Assembly: GCA_035041965.1 (NCBI GenBank)
Contig: JAPYMA010000582.1
Span: 1 to 64,000, forward strand
Source: Anisakis pegreffii
Lineage: Eukaryota > Nematoda > Chromadorea > Rhabditida > Anisakidae
DNA length: 64,000 bases
Direction: 5' to 3'
Of the stretch, positions 40,601 through 53,760 are shown piece by piece (position 1 is the first letter of the stretch; every line of letters begins with the position of its first letter). The notes beneath the pieces are model-generated. The model worked only from the letters and a program-made list of their open reading frames with translations, searched no databases and had not been told where the DNA came from. The translations under genes and the position numbers were made by a program.

Positions 40601-42689
40601 TATGCCATTAATTATCACCAGGATCCTTTGCGTGATTGATTTGCGCTTCCAGCCGATCAGATCGCTCGGTCGTCAAAGCCACGTCAATGATTTGGGCATT
40701 ATGATGTGGCTACACGAAACTTTATTTCAGAATTCACAATGCATTTCTCTTGATAAATTGTATTCGAGCATTCAGTTTGTTTTCATCGTTTTTATGCCAT
40801 TCATATTTTTCAACAAAATTCGTAAGAGTGAGAATCACTGACAAGGAATATTTTGTAGATTGACAATGACCAATCGTGATATAATACACACGTCTAGGTT
40901 ATTAAGTGAAGATAAATGGGAATGTCATTATTTGAAAACAGATTGAAACTTGTTTTAGTTAGTGACGATCTCAGTCAATTCTGATATGTTATAAACGCAT
41001 TCTATTTGTTTCTCATTGTTGCACTAAAGAAGTACTCGATTCATCACTCGATTAATTGAATTGCACCGTCTTCGAAATTTGGGTGTGTTTATGACAACTT
41101 TTGAATGCTACTTCAGTTTTTGATACGTGCTGCTGTTTGATGTTTTCCGTTTGACGTCAATGGTTTTGAGACGTAAAACAGTAACGAATTCAGACATGCA
41201 TTCTTCTTTCATGTTTTTTTTTTCATGAAGTCTGGTTGCTTTGACTAAAATTCAAACAATTCTAATGATTATACGGTTACTAGGCTACGCTCTCTTGTTC
41301 CCAATTTCCAAATCAATCATGGTAGGTTCGCATGGAAAGAGAGTCGCTCTTGTTTGAAACCTGCCGACAGAATACGTAATTTATTGAATGCGATCAGCTT
41401 AGAAACTCGTCAAGTTTATTTCATATTTATGACTTTGTCTTTGTTGCATGCTTTCCAGTACATTGTGTCATCATATCGTTGTTTCAATCTGAAATATTTC
41501 ATTAACGAAAATACTTTCAAAAAATGCTTCATTAATTTTCCACAGCTTAACAAGTCGCCAGCTTCGTGTCGTTCATCACCCAGCTTCCTATCCTTTACCT
41601 TTCGTTAAATAGTGACAACTTCTCTCAAGGTTACGTAAAACTGCAACGGACGGTCGCAAACCATTCAAGCGAAATTTAGAAAACGAATGGATACAATAGG
41701 ATGATAATGGATACGCATCTATAACATTCAAATGCCCATTGTTATGCTCACATCAAATGACTGTTTTCATAGCGTTTTATTGGCGTTGTTCGTTGGCTAT
41801 GCTTTTCATTGCTTATTTGACGTTGATCCGAATGTAAAGCTATTGTATTCAAGTATTATTCAGTTATATACATCGATACTCAGTGTGATTTTACCTCTAA
41901 TGACGTGTATTTGATCGAAGATCGAAGTAGTAGATCGCTTGGAATTCAGCTATTGCAATCTCGAACGATTTTATCGTTACAAAGGTAAACATCAATCTTC
42001 TGATAGCAGTGCTATCGTTTGTATTGTTCCGAACCGTTAGCATTACAGATTATCCATGTGCATGTCACTGTGCGTCAAATACTATCAAATTACTGATCTC
42101 CAAATCAGTTCTATTTAGCGCAAAGTCTACTGATAGTGAAAAGTCCATTCAATCATCTCGAATGCAATGCAAAGTTCTCGGATGAACGATTGAAATATTT
42201 CAACTTTTTAGTGCGATGTTTTTTTGCATTTCGAATTTTTCTTAATTCTAAAACGGTCAGTTCCTTATTACGCTACTTTAGACAATGACGAATGCAAATT
42301 ACGCCGAAACTGTTATTAAAAGTAGAATTACTGCATATCGCAGATTTCATTTGGAAATTCATTCAATCATTCATTTATTCATCAACAATAATCGCAATTG
42401 CTCTCTACGACCTTTTGTCACCATCAAATTTAATTTTAATCATTGTACTTCACGATCGTTTTCCGTATTCAGCTAACGACGATGTTCTTCAACCTGAAGA
42501 AACTCAATCTTCTTGGGTCGTAAAAAAATTTCTGTTTAAAAACTTCATTATCAAAGAACTTCATCATGGAATTAATTGATCGAACGAAGCGATGAAATTT
42601 CAACGCGATGCAATGACTCATGAATAAATTTGCACAAAAAACAAGCACTTGTATTTGTGGAAAATTTGATTAGTTTGAATTCTGACAGA

Positions 42690-42696
42690 TATTCAG
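42690..42696 (+). promoter_or_regulatory. Candidate spliced-leader acceptor for GalNAc-transferase
   Basis: TATTCAG ends 10 bases before the ATG at 42707. Consistent with nematode trans-splicing; inference from position. Confidence 0.35.
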
Positions 42697-42706
42697 TGTG
42701 GAAACG

Positions 42707-45700
42707 ATGAATAAACGAGACGACGATGCGAGGAGTCATTTCAATTCAATAACGTCTTGCATGAGTAATGTGAGAATGATGTTCGGTGCACGCACACTGC
42801 AAAGGCGGAATTTCATTCTGAATATATTATCAATTGTGGGTGCATACTGGATTATCTCGACACTCGTATCACTTAATAATATCACTGTATGTTTCATTTG
42901 ACTGCCATCGCATTCAACAACAATTCACCTCTCTTGATCTTTTCGCTATATCAATTTGCCTCTTCGCTTTGCGATCTGTTACACTTTGCAAACAATCGAC
43001 GACATTCAAATCACAAAAAAATCATCTGTTTTCTTCCACCATTCATTAAATGATTCTATCGTTTCATCCGCTCAATTTCACTGATTATACCATATTTTCT
43101 TCAAATTTCGCATCCTTATGATGCATCCATGTATGCTCAGTTGCAGTCGTCATATTCGATGGTTTGCAGGAAAAGCTATCACCTGAGTTGAAGACAGGTT
43201 TAGATGAAAAAGTGGTAAATGATGAGAAAGTGGTTCGTAAGAATAATGATATTCAGAGGAAAAGAGTTGAGGATGATAAGAAGCAAATTGAAAAGGATGA
43301 GAAAGTAGATGAGAAGATTAATGAAGAGAATGAGGCGAATGCTGATGAGGATCAAAAAGAAGAGAAATCGAATAATTTGGAAGAAAATGAAAAGGTTCGA
43401 ATTTCTGACTCATTCATTCAAGTTTTTGTCTTTTGATTTATTTTTCATAGCTTTGATTACGATGACAATGAATTCTTTGAATGCCAAACAATGTGATTTC
43501 TGAAAAGCATTTATCGATATCAGTTTCTGGAGTTCGACTTCATAGAACACATTCAAATCAGTCATCCGTCCTAAGTGAATAATGAAGGAAGGGGACGATA
43601 CACGATGATTGATTATTTACAGCCGAATATTCCACAGCCAGATCGTCGTTTTTATAAGGGCGATAGTCCTATTTATCGATATGGTGATCCAAATCAAGCT
43701 GGAGAATTGGGTAAACCAGTTGTAATCGACAAAGAGGTTCATCGCTTGTTCATATCATTCCAAAAAATTGCCTCCAATTCAATTTCGTATGGTGTATGCT
43801 GATATAGATCATCTTTAAATTAATCATCTTATTGTTAAATTTGTTGCTGACCAAGCTATTATACAAAGCACCATCATCTTCAATCAAGACTTTTTGTTCG
43901 AAACTACAAAAATTTCAGAAGTTAACACCAGCAGAACGAGCCAAATATGATGAAGGATTTAAAAGTAATTCATTTAATGAATACGCATCTGACATGATAT
44001 CTCTGCGTCGTTCATTGCCCAATAAAACTGACGAGTTGTTAGTTTTGAAGTGTTATTGCCGTCATCAATATTATCATCTTACATTAGCGTTGTTATTATT
44101 ATTATTGCAATAACAATAACAGTAATAATATTCCTATTACTATTATTTTTACTGGTACTACGATATAGAAATTTATCGTTGAAAATTTCGGAAATCAAGA
44201 ATGTGAACGCAGTGGATTTTAGGTGTACAAAAATGACGTACCCGGACAACTTGCCGGATGCATCTGTGATAATTATATTCCATAACGAAGCGTGGTCTGC
44301 ACTGTTGAGGACTGTTCATAGCGTGATTGATAGAACACCGGACCGATTGCTTAATGAAGTGATTTTAGTGGATGATTGCTCAGATATGCATCATTTGAAG
44401 GTGATGAGAAGATTTATCGTCATGTTTTGATCTCATTGAGTCATTTCGTTTTTTAAGTCAATTCTCTCTTTTGAGTGATTTTTTGTGAATGAAATATGCT
44501 TTTTAGTGGTCATTGTGTTCTGTTCGAAAATATTCAGTTGATGGTTGGTTGTGAGTATTCAGATGCGATTTATTATTCAAATCTGAAAGGCGTCAAGGAA
44601 TAATCGAATGGCCTTACATTAGGTGCAAATGAGGCATTTTGATTTGTATGGGAAACGCACACGAAATGGCATCGAAACTACATCGATGCCAGCAATTATC
44701 GTTTTTGAATTTCATAAAAAAAGAAAGGAATGACGAAAGTGCTACGCATATTTTCGGTGTTTTGGCCTTGAAACGAAGAATTCAGCAATTACACATTGTC
44801 GTTTTATTGTATTTCCTGTGAACTTCGCTCTCAACAACGAACAGCTCGTTTTGGATGACTAAACGCACTTCATTTCAAGCGTTCATCTATTCTCAGTGCA
44901 AAGAAATTCCAAATACCAAATCTGAGATTTCGTATTTGGGATTTCTTTGCGCGTTTCCCATACAAAGCAAAAATTCTCAGTGCAAATTTTTCACGCATGA
45001 AAATTTTAGGAATATGCTCACCAAACTGAAATAAACATCGAAATGCTTTTGAGAGTCATCTTACGATTTCGAACAGCATTGTACACGAGTAAGAACAAAA
45101 TTACAGTATGGTTTGGCAAGGAATGACGCCTGGTTATCTCATTGGTATAGTGAAGTTAACTCGACAGTTTTCAGAAACCACTGGAAGATTATTTGAGTCA
45201 ATTTGGAAAAGTGAGAATTGTACGTATGGAAAATAGAGTTGGGTTGATACGTGCTCGTTTGAAGGGCGCTGCGGTTGCGAAGGGAAAAGTGTTGATTTAT
45301 CTCGATTCACATTGTGAATGCACTGAAGGTTTCAATTAGAGTTTGAAGTGTTTAGCTGAATTATGAATATATTCTTTGTTATTTGAGGATTTATCGATAG
45401 ATATCGCGATGAAAGTGATAATCGTAGTTGAAAATAGTGGACGATAAGTTTCATAAATAAACACTGTTTGATATGGATTGCTTGCAGAGTTGATAATCAA
45501 TGAATATCAATCGCAACTCATTTCAGGATGGGCTGAACCACTGTTGGCTCGAATCGCTGAAAACACGTCGAATGTAGTAACACCAGTAATTGATACGATT
45601 GATTTAGATACCTTTCAATTTTATTACACAACAAATACTCGTTTAAGTGTTGGTGGTTTTAATTGGGGTTTAACATTCAACTGGCACACGTTACCGGACA

Positions 45701-48227
45701 GAGATTTCAAGAAGATGAAGAGCCGCATTGATCCTGTTCCGTACGTTATTTTCATTTTATTTTTCTTGTTTTTTCCACTTCCATCGACTATGCGATTTCC
45801 TCTTGAAAATATTTCTGAGCATCTGAAATTGATAAAACAATTCAATTCCAAACGAACAGAATTGTGAACGCGACGCTTTTTAAAGTATCTCCTAAATCTC
45901 ATTAAATAAAGGCGCTCTTGTGGTGCAATCAGGAAAGTGGTTCGAGTGCAATCCAAAATTTGAATAATTGATCAACAATGATTGACCATTCATCTTAACT
46001 ATGAACCAGTTAATCAGCATTCCTCATATGCATTATCAGTTGATGCTATGAATTATCAGTTGATACTAGATTTGGATACTTCGCGGGTGATAATGAAATA
46101 TCGTTATCATTTTCAGTTCACCAACGATGGCTGGTGGTTTATTCGCGATCGATCGGAATTATTTCGAGAAATTGGGCACTTATGATCCCGGATTTGATAT
46201 TTGGGGTGGTGAAAATCTCGAAATCTCATTCAAGGTTTCGTGTATTTTTCAGTTTGTCTTTTCGAATGCTATCGGATGCACCCATTTTCCATCGATTACA
46301 ATCCAATTTGCTGGATTTTGTCGGTTTTCATTAAAGGACGCAAAATACAAGATAAAAGACATGAAGATCATGCTTCATCAGCTATTTGAGTGTGAAAATC
46401 TGCTATGATATCAGCTGTCAAGCAGATTTTGAACGATATTGCTTCATGGAAAATGAGTATACAGTGACTAAATACCAGATGATCTAAACTATCAAAAACT
46501 AATAGAAAGCGAACAGTGCGGAGTAAAAGTTTACGTATCGAACGGTCAAGTGATGCGGTATTGTAGCATGTCAATTGATTCAACAATTTCTGAGTGCAAT
46601 TCAGATTTGGATGTGTGGTGGTCGTTTGGAGATAGTGCCGTGCAGTCACGTGGGTCACATATTCCGAAAGAAATCACCATACAAGTGGAGAACCGGTGTT
46701 AATGTTTTACAGAGGAATAACGTTCGATTAGCTGAGGTTTTATTTTTGGTCATTTAGTGTGCTGTTGAAGATGCGATCTTCTTGTGCTAAACGATTTTCG
46801 TTAGTTAGATCCTCACCAATTTAATATGCTACAGTTGTAACTTTAGTGATGCATCAGTGGTGAACTTCTTTTGAATTCGCTTTCGAAAATTTGCTTTTAG
46901 GCTATGCAGCTGAGCATTTTCAACGGAATTTTCAATTTCAGGTCTGGCTTGATGAGTATAAAGAGATTTATTATGAACGAATCAATCATAATCTGGTAAG
47001 AAGTTTCATCAAATTTACGCATAATCATTATTTTTGCATTCACTAATTTCTCTGCTATCAAATCGCTCGTATAAACAACTGACACAGACAAATAATCGCT
47101 CTTAAGTGCAAATTTATGCGGAAGCTTGCAGTGTTGCTCTGATTGTGAGTGTGCGCGTTCGTTTGTTAATTAATAATATGCTTGATACCGTAATTTATGT
47201 ACAAAATCAAAGAAAAAAGCAGAAAATGAATATTCATTGAAGTGTTAATTATTCAGGGTGATTATGGTGATGTTAGTGAACGAAAGAAGTTGAGGGAGCG
47301 TTTGCAGTGCCGTTCATTCAAATGGTACCTTGATAACGTATTCCCCGATCTGTTCATACCAAGCGAGGCGATTGGTAGTGGTGAGGTAAGATCAGTACGC
47401 TTAACTGTTTATCGTGAGCAGTATTCAATGTGATATTTGTAACTGATGCATCAATTGCAGATACGCAATCGTGGTAATGAACTGTATTGTGTTGATCATG
47501 AAGTCGGTCGAAATGCTGTTAATGATCCGGTTATACCTTATAGATGCCATAAGATGGGTGGCAATCAGGTCAGTTCTAGTTTTCATGAATTGGAGAAAGA
47601 TGGTGCACTGAATAGTGAAGAAGATATTTTTTGATGTGCATTGAATAGTGAAGTAGATATTTTTTGATATGCATTGAATAGTAGATATCATTTATTTGAT
47701 ATTCAGTTTTGGTTGTTGGACAAACAAGGTGAAATAAGACGCGATGAATACTGTCTTGATTATACGGGTCGTGGACCACCGGTCACTTATGAATGCCACG
47801 GTTCAAAAGGCAACCAGCTTTGGGAATACAATCACGAGGTTTTGTAACAGTATAATTCAACTTTTATTTCAGATGTTATTTGTCATTTTCAACATTGTAT
47901 TTAAATTTTATATTAGATAGTCATTCATATTGAGAATTTTTACGATTATAATTTGATGTCTAATTAATCATAAAATTCATTTTGTTTCCGCTTTCCCAAT
48001 AAAAAATGCAAAATAAAGCGAAATTAATTGCTAATAAAAGTGCTTTATAGACTGGTCGAATATATCATCCGACCTCGGACAAATGCCTGGCATTGAGTGA
48101 GGATGATAAATCATTGAAGATGTCGGTATGCGATGCCAAAAATGATCGTCAGTCGTGGAAATTCGAAAAGTACAACGCAACTTTAACGGCCTCCAAAAAT
48201 AACTCATCGAATCTCATTCAGCCTTAA
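42707..48227 (+). CDS. Polypeptide N-acetylgalactosaminyltransferase (GT27)
   Basis: Golgi type II membrane enzyme that starts mucin-type O-glycosylation by moving GalNAc from UDP-GalNAc to Ser/Thr. Exons: 42707-42886, 43170-43394, about 43576-43736, 43919-44037, 44223-44400, 45175-45328, 45527-45740, 46117-46234, 46605-46736, 46942-46995, 47257-47385, 47461-47568, 47707-47838, 48051-48227 (TAA); about 690 residues. Order: short cytoplasmic tail; membrane anchor [20 protein letters not shown]; a highly charged Lys/Glu stem in exon 2; catalytic GT1 part with [37 protein letters not shown] and the metal-binding LDSHCE (DxH); Gal/GalNAc-T part with [11 protein letters not shown] and [12 protein letters not shown]; then ricin-type lectin repeats with CxD/QxW-like motifs (YCVDHE, GGNQFW, YCLDYTG, GNQLWEY, CLALSE, RQSWKF). 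Exon 3 needs phase 1 or 2 but exon 2 ends in phase 0; an acceptor or small exon is unresolved. Which GALNT paralogue is unclear; the lectin linker resembles C. elegans GLY-5 as I recall it. Confidence 0.93.
44898..44950. repeat. Inverted repeat inside a GalNAc-transferase intron
   Basis: Arms GCAAAGAAATTCCAAATAC (44898-44916) and GTATTTGGGATTTCTTTGC (44932-44950) pair with few mismatches. A second, outer pair, TTGTATGGGAAACGC (44643) and GCGTTTCCCATACAA (44952), is inverted around the first. Lies between exons 5 and 6 of the transferase. MITE-like or decayed foldback DNA. Confidence 0.65.
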
Positions 48228-49831
48228 TTAACTCAGCTCGGCGATCGAGAGAGTCAATCTGCTATCGTAACACAACAAGCGGCAATAAGCCCCCGCTTCC
48301 CTTCCCTCGATGTCCACTCGAGCAAGTTGACCATCAACCGCTCAACATAATTGAGCACTACCAAACGATATTTCCCGATATTTTATCAGTTATTTCTACT
48401 GATATAATAGGTCGATGACTGGAGATTTCGTTATTTATCGTTTCCAATAATCTACATTTAACGGTGACTGTAATTCTTCCCTAGTACTCAGCTCATTCAA
48501 AAGGGTGTGTTTCATAAATCCATAAGTTCAATGCTAATCCCCTCATTCACCACAAATCCAACTGTAAAATGAACTTACTTATCACTTTGACAGATTAATA
48601 TTATCTTAGACAGTTGAATGACCGTAGTCGTATCGCATCAAATTACTTATGAAGAGCCGAAGCCATCTAAAAAAGCACGAGCAGATATTAATTTCTGGCG
48701 TTTAGAATTACGATCTTTCGGCGAAGTAGTTTCGGTTATTAAAGCAGAATGTCGGGTGGATAAGCAACATTTCTCACCGTTTGCTTTAAATCTCCGTTGC
48801 TCTTGAACAAGTGTGCTCCATTCTTTAATTTACAGCGTTGGCTCTTCGCTGAATATGAAAAAGGAAAATAAAAACCCATAGGTAGCCACTAATAAATGTG
48901 GTTGGAGTGATTTTACTGATGACAGATGTGACTAATGATAAGACGCATTGATGTGACTGATTTTTGGGATTATGAATATGATTTGTTTCACTTGAAGTGG
49001 ATGTTGGTTTGGGTCTATGACAATTCTGTGACTTATGTTTGCATTGAACAACTCTGGAAATCAATCTGAAATCGAGCTTTAAATTATTGTTGATTTTGAA
49101 AATTATGCAGCGAATTTGAAGTGGCTTATTCAACCTGTATCCTATTGTATATCAACTCATTCTTTCATTAGTGCTTAAACAGTAGCCTAATAACAACGCG
49201 TTATACAAATATTCATATTCACTAGTAATCTGTCTCACAAACTACTGCGCCTTCATATATACGTGTTTTGTTGCCTGCATCGACATTCGAACACTGAACC
49301 AAATTTCACTCATAATTCTATGAATGTTACTTTTCAAACTTTGCCTACACCTCACATTAAGTTCCAAACGTATAGTAGGCTAAATTCGATCCATATTTCG
49401 AATATAATGATGAGTTGACCATGAAATGTAACCTCATCACAAGACCTAATCCGTCTATGCTCATGACAGTCTGCTAGCTGCCATAACGAATAATCGATGC
49501 GTTGAGTAAAAGTTATGCCGTGTGTGAAACTCATTCTTGTCGATCAATATCATATATAATACAAATAGATGTTCTTGATCTCATTCATCTCTCACCGTCC
49601 CTTCTGTTATTCTTTGAAAGCCCTGTTCCGATCTGTAGAATTTTTTTTGAAGATTTCAAACTTTTCATGAAACGCTTTCCTTAAATAGACTGTTCATAGC
49701 ATAGAGGAAATCAATTCCTTTCGATTCATTGTTCAAAATTTGAGACTGTTCTCTAGAAAATAATATGAAGTGCTCATTGGTCACGACCGGATTCAGATGT
49801 GCTAATTGTTGATGATAATGATTGATAAGAG

Positions 49832-49885
49832 CATCCCAAAAGCTACACTCCTTCCCAACGTTTCGCCATCATCAGGGACAGGATG
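49832..49885 (-). ncRNA. Hammerhead-ribozyme-like motif 3
   Basis: Read on the minus strand: CTGATGA (49875-49869), four bases TGGC, then GAAAC (49864-49860). Stem III: ACGTT (49861-49857) with AGTGT (49849-49845), two wobble pairs. Cleavage base would be A44 after GT. Stem I: C next to the core with G49843, an internal loop, then CATCC (49885-49881) with GGATG (49836-49832). Stem II is almost absent, which would make it a minimal or degenerate form. Confidence 0.3.
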
Positions 49886-49974
49886 AGGAGAGAACTATCG
49901 AATATGTTATCTGGAATGCTCTCTGGAATCACATTAAATATGATTTATTGGTTATTGATGCGATATTATTGATA

Positions 49975-50013
49975 CATAAGCAATATTCGTTATTGATGCG
50001 AATATTGCTTATG
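49975..50013. repeat. Hairpin, 15-bp arms
   Basis: CATAAGCAATATTCG (49975-49989) and CGAATATTGCTTATG (49999-50013) are perfect reverse complements with a 9-base loop. Lies 90 bases from hammerhead-like motif 3. Function unknown. Confidence 0.85.
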
Positions 50014-51665
50014 CAGTATAAATTTCATTGCAAAAGTCCTTCAGATATCACTCAAACAAAATACAGTACCACTCGATGATTTCCATTCAAAACAAAGAAA
50101 ACATTCCGAGATCTCATCTTGATTCATCTTAACCTTAAATCTTTTCAATCATCAATATTGTTAACGAATTGTTAACTTCTAACTCTTATTTATTTTACTA
50201 GTTCTTATTGTCAAATGTTTTAGAATCAGACAGTGATTATGTTTGAAAATTGATACATCGATGACAATCGTCACCAGTGCATCAAATTAGGAATCGAGAA
50301 CAGCATTGCAAAAACAAAACGCCTCATCGAATTCCGTTTTATTCTCATCCACGGCAATCCTCGTTCCATCCAAAATGCTTATGTAATGTTTTGTGAAGTG
50401 AAACTTTCCACAGACTTAAAATTATCAGAAACGAAATAATTCAATTCGATACGGTGGTATTATGAATTTAATATTCATGTCTATTGAAATGCTCAATAAT
50501 TTATGTTTCATTTATATGCATTTCATTGCTGTTGATATGGTGTAGTTACTTTTCGTTACCATCATATTTATTTATGCATACGTTAGTTTGTTTCGTTCGA
50601 ATGTTTATTGTTGATCGTTGTCGTTCGATTTTCGATCGTTCTCAGTTTTCGGTTCCGTTGGTATCTTCTTATCTGTGATATGTATTTGTTTGCAATACGA
50701 AACACATCGTCGAAATCAAAAGTCATGCGATCAGTTAATCGTTAGAAAAGTGCTTCATTGAAATTGTTTGCCATTGCATTCGATCAATCCTTCTTAACAC
50801 AGCGAATGAGTCAAACGCAAATCATTAGGGCGATTGTTTTTGTTTGAAAATCTTCGAATGCTTTGAAAGCACTGCAATACAGAATGTTGAATCGTTGATC
50901 TAATTGAATGTGAAGCAGTACAAAATTTGCAGAATTTCAACGTAAACATTCAGTGACTTATAAAGATAAAGTAATTGATGACGATGTGTGTAGTGTTCTT
51001 GAATTAATGATTACTGTTGTTAGTATTATTTTTATTAATATTATTACTATTATTATTACTGTTATTAATACTATTATTATTGTTACTATTATTATCATTA
51101 TTTGTATTATTATAATCGTTATTTTACTGAAATAATAGTCACATTGTAATGCTTGTTATTATCGACTATGAAGAGCGTTATTAAAGCGAATGACAGAATA
51201 TGCGTGCATAATTAAAGCTTTATTGTGATAAACGATATGTGATTCTGTAATGAAGAGGATTCTGATATTGAACTCTGTCAAATGATTATCACATACAAAA
51301 GTATCACGCTCAATAAGAACGATGCAATTCATCAGTGCTATTAACAATCCATTAATTAATTCACCGATTCGTTTATAACCTTTCGAATCCTTTAAGCCTC
51401 TAAATTGTTTTTCAAAATTTTCGTTGAACGTAAACACAAAGATTAATCAGTGAATAATTCCTATAGACAGTTTAATGATTTCTTCTGAAAAAAACATTAT
51501 TAGTGCATGTGAATCGTAATTGAGTGAGTTAAACGTGAATACGTTGTGTGGAATAATTGAGAGAGAACTGACAATGAGATGAAAGTATAATAATATTGTA
51601 ATTTATCGCAGTTATCAATGTGATATGGGTAGTGTTTGTTGATGGATCGAAGTGTTGTGGTCCCT

Positions 51666-53760
51666 TCAAAGAATACCAATTAGTTGGTTTGCTACGAGCG
51701 GATTCAACGATTGTATAATTTGACGTTCTTTGGCACGCAGCGATTCAATTTGCTGTAAGGCGTTACGTGCCTCAGGCGGTAGTGCATTGATGCGTGCATC
51801 CAACTGAGACTTTTGCGCTCGTATCGTTGCGATCCACTTTTTGAAATCGGTCAGCTTAAAATGTTAAACTTTTGATGTTCACAACTTAAACATCAACAAA
51901 TCAATCATTTTTCGAAGACTGCATCAATTAACCAGTCGAAGACTGGCGTCGACAACGCAGTCAAAAGATAGTGATGACATCCGAGCGAAGTTCGGTCGGA
52001 AAAGTCCGACAAATTTCGTTCGGAATTCCATCATTCGGATTCTAACCGGACATTTTTGAAGCTCGGTCGGAATGCCGAATGTCTGAATCTCAGAATGTGA
52101 ATTCGGTCGAATTCCGATCGAACTGAAATTTCGGATACTTTTCTTACATCGCCAACGTCGATCGCATATCGGTATTCTTGCTTGTAAGCAATCAAAATAT
52201 CATCCAATAAAACGAAATGATAATAATAAAATGAGATATGACATTATCAGTAATAACCTGTTGAGCGTTCAGAACTTTATTCGCTAATGTTTCCATTTGA
52301 TTATAGCGTTCACTCAGATCCAATTTTTCATTGGCCCATATCTCATCAAATTGTCTTCGCACTTCAGGTGAACTTGTTCGTATGAACATCGGTATTAATT
52401 CGGGCGTTGCTGCTATTTGATCTGGACAATTACGCTTCGATCAATTCCGATTCCCGTCAATTTTTACATTTCTAATTAATTTTTCGCGTTCACCATTTAG
52501 GTTTTGAGCTATTGAAATGTTTCCTTTAAAAGTTTATTTCAAATATTTGTCATTTTTCAAGTATTTTCAAGTATTCAGTATTCAGTATCAAGTATTCAAA
52601 TATTTCAAAACACAAATATTTGTCATTCTACTTTTAACACCAAAACAGCGTCACACACGTTGAACGTGAATGTTAGGCTTAAATTTGTCATGGAACTACC
52701 CACCCGAAGGCGTTCGTTGTGCAATTGATTGTTGTTGACCAAAGATGGAACTGCGTTCAGTTTCAGTGAGTCCGCGGATGATTTCGAATGTTTTGGCTTG
52801 TTGCAATCCGCAATTTTCGCCGTCTCTGTATGCCATCCAAACGCCTCGCAGCTGTTGTTGTGCCATTGACGGTAGTTTATCCACAAAAGGTGGTAACCCA
52901 CATGGAATATTCTAAAGACGCATTTCACTTCAAAATCACGCGAATCACCATAGTTGTCACGTTCAAATTTTTGAATTTATAACATCTCACAAAGTTTTTT
53001 GCTGTGATTCACCAAGTCGACGATCATTGTCGTGACTTATCAACTGTGTTTTTACCTTATCGTTATTCTCTCAATTGCAAATGTTTGTTCAAATGGTCGA
53101 TTGATGACCAAATTGAATATTTCCTACGAATACAATTAGGCTTTAGTTACTACTTAAGGACCCTCGTTATTTTTATGCGATTGTTTTTTCAAGCTTGAAT
53201 CTGATAATCAGTGTCCAAAATCCCAAATCAAATAATATCCATTTTAATGTGCTATATATTACCATTTCGTTACATTAACGTAGTGAATACTTAACACAGT
53301 CAGTTCAGTCATCGTTTACCTAACGGATCGACGACTCAACAAACGCGTTTTCGAGTGATCATAAGTGACAAGAACGAGCGATTACTTCTTAATTTATTGG
53401 CATTTATTTGATTCAATTCACTGAATATTTAATGAATTGTTAAACGAAACAGTTTGATAATGAGTTTCTGTTTGAAGGTAAATTGATTCTGAATGGGAAA
53501 TTTTTTGTTCCTTTTCGATGACTTATCTGAAAGTCAGAAATAGAACCGTGAAAGTACTCTCAGAAATGGAGAGAAGACAAAAAAGGAAGAGTCACCGGAT
53601 TCTGCTGGAAATTGTTTGAGCCGAACTGAGCGGATGACATGGCAGTTGGCTGATGACCCATGAATGCTTGTTGGCCTGATGATGACGTTTGACCCATGAA
53701 TTGGGCATTGATAAGTTGGGAGAAAATTAATGTGAGCAAAAATTGCATTGCACTTCGCAT
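51666..53760 (-). CDS. SXP/RAL-2 family (DUF148) secreted protein
   Basis: Nematode-specific secreted protein family; members are abundant surface or excreted antigens in ascarids and filariae, and ligand binding has been proposed for some. Four minus-strand exons: 53760-53596, 52911-52704, 52421-52258 and 51854-51666 (TGA), all phases consistent, 241 residues. A signal peptide is clear (MRSAMQFLLTLIFSQLINA, cleavage likely before QF). A Gln/Ser/Met-rich linker follows, then PFVDKLPSMAQQQLRGVWMA and a helical repeat with SPEVRRQFDEIWANEKLDLS, typical of the DUF148 core, ending with a Glu/Arg/Gln-rich amphipathic helix (LPPEARNALQQIESLRAKER). Two Cys lie in exon 2 (IPCGLPP and ENCGLQQ). The third intron (52257-51855) carries a dispersed repeat copy. 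The first of two in-frame Met codons was taken as start. Confidence 0.88.
51975..52135. repeat. Dispersed repeat, copy B, in an SXP/RAL-2 intron
   Basis: Block dense in TTCGGTCGG and GAATTCC words. It matches the copy at 37441-37600 in order and orientation, sharing GAATGTC...AATCTC, ATGTGAATTCGG and CGAACTGAAATT. Located in the third intron of the SXP/RAL-2 gene. Confidence 0.65.

Larger units (their letters stand above)
31388..42696. other. 11-kb region without supported genes
   Basis: All open frames here are short, compositionally biased and lack splice context. Features that can be named: hammerhead-like motif 2 at 34695-34763, one copy of a dispersed repeat at 37441-37600 and a short shared repeat at 38885-38908. 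It may hold long 5' regulatory DNA or non-coding RNA genes, but I see none. Confidence 0.5.
48228..51665. other. Intergenic region between convergent genes
   Basis: Region between the ends of the plus-strand transferase and the minus-strand SXP/RAL-2 gene. Contains hammerhead-like motif 3 (49832-49885, minus), a hairpin at 49975-50013 and a T/A-rich low-complexity tract at about 51012-51135. No gene supported. Confidence 0.5.

Noticed and set aside
45930..45960. GGTTCGAGTGCAATCC, resembling a tRNA B box
   Set aside because: No A box or foldable cloverleaf lies upstream.
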